DNA of 64,000 nt from Sagittula sp048553715 (GTDB taxonomy: Bacteria > Pseudomonadota > Alphaproteobacteria > Rhodobacterales > Rhodobacteraceae): contig NZ_JBLZNC010000004.1 of the NCBI RefSeq assembly GCF_048553715.1, forward strand, positions 62,001-126,000, given 5' to 3'. Under the pieces are notes generated by a model. It saw nothing but the letters and a program-made list of their open reading frames with translations. It did no database searches and had not been told where the DNA came from. A program made the position numbers and the translations under genes. Shown here in pieces: positions 61,877-64,000 of the stretch (position 1 is the stretch's first letter; each line of letters starts with the position of its first letter).

Positions 61877-63352
61877 TCAGACGATGTTTTCGGTCACACC
61901 CGGTAGGGATTGCGCCAGTTCGGCCCCTTTGTCGAGGTCATGGGGCACCAAAAAGCCGCTGCGCCGATCCGGAAGCCGCACCGCATTGCGCCTGATTTCC
62001 GCATCCCACCACCGTTGCAGCGTGCGGGGATCGCGCGCCTCGGCGGGGAGGGGATCAAACCACCAGTGGTCAAACAGCTTGTCGCGCAGCAGGTTCACGC
62101 GGTCACGCTGGGTGATTTCGATGGCGACTTCGGTGTCCCAGCGCAACGACCGACCATTCAGATTGGCTGACCCGACCATGCCGTAATCATCGTCACGAAC
62201 CAGAACCTTGTTATGGACGTAGATGATGGGCGATCCCGCCAGAACAGAGCGCGCATCACGCGCGGCCATCACCGGGCGCACCGGCGCGGCAAAGGTCACG
62301 CGGTCGCCAAAGGCCTCTGTCAGGGTTTCAATCGCGTCCCGTTCCAGCCCCAGACCATATTTGGCATCAATGTTTTCATTCCCTTCAAAGGCCACATCTT
62401 CGGGCAGGGCAGGCAGGATGAAAAAGGCGGTCAGGTCGGGATTGACCAGCGCGGCCTTGGCCAAGGTATCGGACACAACGCCAGAGCGCAGAAACTGCGT
62501 CTCTGCGTAGATCAGGTGACGGGCTTCACGGAAGGCGGCCAAATGCGCCTCTTCAATCTCGTGCAAGACATTGCGCGGGGACAGAAACGGCATCTGAAAG
62601 CGGCGGGGCGCAGACAGGGTGCGTTTGATATGTGGCAGATCCTCGGGATCGGCGCGCCCCCCGCAGAGGTTCTCGAAGCACAAAAGATGGGTGCGGGCAT
62701 CTTTCGCCTCGGGGCCGCGCATGATCAATTGCACGTCCGACCACGTCTGGTCAGAGGGCAGATCGTGGTCCTTGGTGTCAAAGCGGCGTTCGTTCAGATC
62801 CAGCCCGCCCACATACAGCACCTCGCCATCAATCACGGCGAGCTTTTGATGGTGGGTGACCGTGTGGATTTCAGGGAATGACCCCTTATCCAGACCCACC
62901 GCTTCGCGCGATAGCTGCACATCGCGCAGCCTGCGCAGGCGGCGCGACCGTTTGGCCATGACCGCAGGCATAAACGCCAGCCAAGGCAGCATGCCCGGCG
63001 TTGCGGGATGCATGGTGGCGCGCACCTGCAGTTGGTCGGCTGTGACATCGGCGATTTCCCCAAGCGCCGCGCCCTGACGCACCGTGCGCCATGACAGTTC
63101 GTGCAGGGGGGTGCCCATGACCGGATCAAAATCGCTGACCACAAGGGTGATACGCACCCCGCGCCGCAGCGCATGCGCCAGCAGGTCGAACCAGTCCTCG
63201 CCGATGGCACGCGCCTCTTGGCTGCGCAGGGCGGTGGTCATGTCGAATATGCGAAACCCTGCGAGGATTTCGCTCTTCGCCTCCAACACGGCGCGTTCAA
63301 ATGCGGGCCATGCCTCTTCGGCGGTGATCAGGACATCGAAATCACGCGGCAT
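61877..63352 (-). CDS. Phospholipase D-like protein with two HKD motifs
   Basis: PLD-superfamily enzyme of 491 residues. The two catalytic motifs are HHQKLAVIDGEVLYVGGLDL and HNKVLVRDDDYGMVGSANLNGRSLRWD, each His-x-Lys with downstream Gly/Ser and Asn. It may act as a phospholipase or cardiolipin synthase-like transferase; there is no signal peptide and no N-terminal membrane helix, so a cytoplasmic or peripheral location is expected. The ATG at 63352 overlaps the upstream kinase gene by 11 bases and follows AAGGTGGAAG. PLD-like genes beside YihY and HisKA_2 kinases are frequent in general-stress loci. Confidence 0.91.
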   Translation of the reverse strand: MPRDFDVLITAEEAWPAFERAVLEAKSEILAGFRIFDMTTALRSQEARAIGEDWFDLLAHALRRGVRITLVVSDFDPVMGTPLHELSWRTVRQGAALGEIADVTADQLQVRATMHPATPGMLPWLAFMPAVMAKRSRRLRRLRDVQLSREAVGLDKGSFPEIHTVTHHQKLAVIDGEVLYVGGLDLNERRFDTKDHDLPSDQTWSDVQLIMRGPEAKDARTHLLCFENLCGGRADPEDLPHIKRTLSAPRRFQMPFLSPRNVLHEIEEAHLAAFREARHLIYAETQFLRSGVVSDTLAKAALVNPDLTAFFILPALPEDVAFEGNENIDAKYGLGLERDAIETLTEAFGDRVTFAAPVRPVMAARDARSVLAGSPIIYVHNKVLVRDDDYGMVGSANLNGRSLRWDTEVAIEITQRDRVNLLRDKLFDHWWFDPLPAEARDPRTLQRWWDAEIRRNAVRLPDRRSGFLVPHDLDKGAELAQSLPGVTENIV

Positions 63353-64000
63353 CTTCCACCTTTTCGGGCGGCTTGAAGTCGCGTCGGGGGAATTCGATGG
63401 CCAGCGCGTATTGGTCCGGCTCTGCGGAATGGGTGACTTCGCCGTCAAGCTGGCGGACAAAGGCGGTCATCAGCCGGTTGCCCAGCCCGTCGCCCTGCTC
63501 CCCATCGGTGCCATCGCGTTCCGCATTGGAGCCTACAGTGTTTTCCACGCGCAGCACCACCAGACCATTGCCGTCTTCGAGCAACGAGATCGAGATATCA
63601 CGGCTGCCATCGGGGGCTGTGCCCACGTATTTGTAGGCGTTTGTCAGCGCCTCGGTCACCAGCATGGACAAAGGCACCGCCTGATCGGGGAACAGCGGAA
63701 CGCTTGCGATGTCAGAGGTCAGGCCGACCTTACCGTCGCGCGACATGGTGGACACATCGTCCACCACGGTCTGGATCAGGTCGCGGGAATCCACGGTGGT
63801 CAGATCGGTTGTCGTGTACAGCGTGCGGTGCAGCATGGCCAACCCGCGCACCCGCCGTTGAAGGCCGGCCAGCATATGCTTCGCTTCGGTGGAGCGGGCA
63901 GAGCGTGACTGCATGTTCATGATCGACGCGATCAGTTGAAGGTTGTTTTTGACGCGGTGGTGCACTTCTTTCAGCAGCACTTCCTTGTCGTGCAGATCTT
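63342..64000 (-). CDS. HisKA_2-type sensor histidine kinase, truncated by window end
   Basis: C-terminal part of a kinase whose N-terminus lies beyond base 64000; the frame is open to the edge. The H-box LLKEVHHRVKNNLQLIASI is the HisKA_2 type found in alphaproteobacterial general-stress kinases such as PhyK and related HWE-like proteins. The ATPase region has LVTEALTNAYKYV (N box) and GDGLGNRLM. These kinases usually feed the PhyR-NepR-EcfG switch. Its neighbours are EcfG-type genes, so that role is likely but inferred. It is translationally coupled to the phospholipase-like gene by an 11-base overlap. Confidence 0.9.
   Translation of the reverse strand, partial: DLHDKEVLLKEVHHRVKNNLQLIASIMNMQSRSARSTEAKHMLAGLQRRVRGLAMLHRTLYTTTDLTTVDSRDLIQTVVDDVSTMSRDGKVGLTSDIASVPLFPDQAVPLSMLVTEALTNAYKYVGTAPDGSRDISISLLEDGNGLVVLRVENTVGSNAERDGTDGEQGDGLGNRLMTAFVRQLDGEVTHSAEPDQYALAIEFPRRDFKPPEKVEDAA

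Overview
The window reads as chromosomal DNA of an alphaproteobacterium of the order Rhodobacterales, most likely a marine roseobacter. The evidence is the high G+C content and several gene neighbourhoods typical of that order: a regB / senC-regA redox block, addB-addA-trxA, gpsA-tsaD divergent from hemD-mitofilin-hemY, leuC-leuD with leuB downstream, a Hint-domain protein, a monomeric isocitrate dehydrogenase, and CtrA- and EcfG-type promoter elements. I see no integrase, transposase, phage gene, CRISPR array or replication origin. Genes are densely packed on both strands.

Layout. 1-4000: the end of a dipeptide/oligopeptide ABC transporter operon (permease, fused double ATPase, Tat-exported binding protein). 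4110-7858: hslU and hslV on the minus strand, separated by a plus-strand lipid kinase / phosphoesterase pair. 7916-9736: a DUF2235 hydrolase, a 35-residue lipoprotein with a CtrA box upstream, and trxA. 9829-19926: a minus-strand run reading PAS protein, tsaE-amgK fusion, murU, addB, addA (double-strand-break repair, muramic-acid recycling and tRNA t6A chemistry). 20029-22803: the RegB/SenC/RegA redox system. 22804-26435: a lipoprotein, an HD hydrolase and an FkbM methyltransferase, the last divergent from ahcY.

26490-34654: a degenerate kinase/receiver protein, DUF2853, a candidate sRNA, EVE and YciI proteins, gpsA-tsaD, then hemD, a mitofilin-like protein and hemY. 34701-45066: tRNA-Thr(CGU), icd, a polysaccharide export lipoprotein, a phosphatase, an LpxR-like outer-membrane protein, a Hint protein, recQ and yaaA. 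45072-49481: a large hybrid sensor kinase, a YqhA membrane protein and a thiolase. 49482-50118 is a 637-bp stretch with no convincing gene but dense inverted repeats. 50119-56015: leuC, leuD, a membrane protein, an EEP-family protein, a peroxiredoxin-like gene and leuB. 56190-60022: a DMT transporter, tRNA-Pro(CGG), a small exported protein that seems to have lost its start codon, and a second hybrid kinase.

60124-64000 is a stress cluster on the minus strand: CsbD, a small anchored acidic protein, YqaE/Pmp3, YihY/BrkB, a phospholipase-D-like protein and a HisKA_2 kinase cut by the window end. Two exact GGAAC-N16-CGTT promoters drive the small genes, which marks it as part of the EcfG general stress regulon.

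Three regulatory themes recur. RegB/RegA senses redox state. Three full TTAA-N7-TTAA sites (CtrA) sit before a small lipoprotein, a kinase-less PAS protein resembling the DivL branch of the CtrA phosphorelay, and the Hint protein. EcfG promoters control the last cluster. The best candidates for something undescribed are the hairpin-rich region before leuC, the candidate sRNA at about 27946-28051, the CtrA-linked small lipoprotein, and the HemY that carries a LapB-like zinc ribbon.
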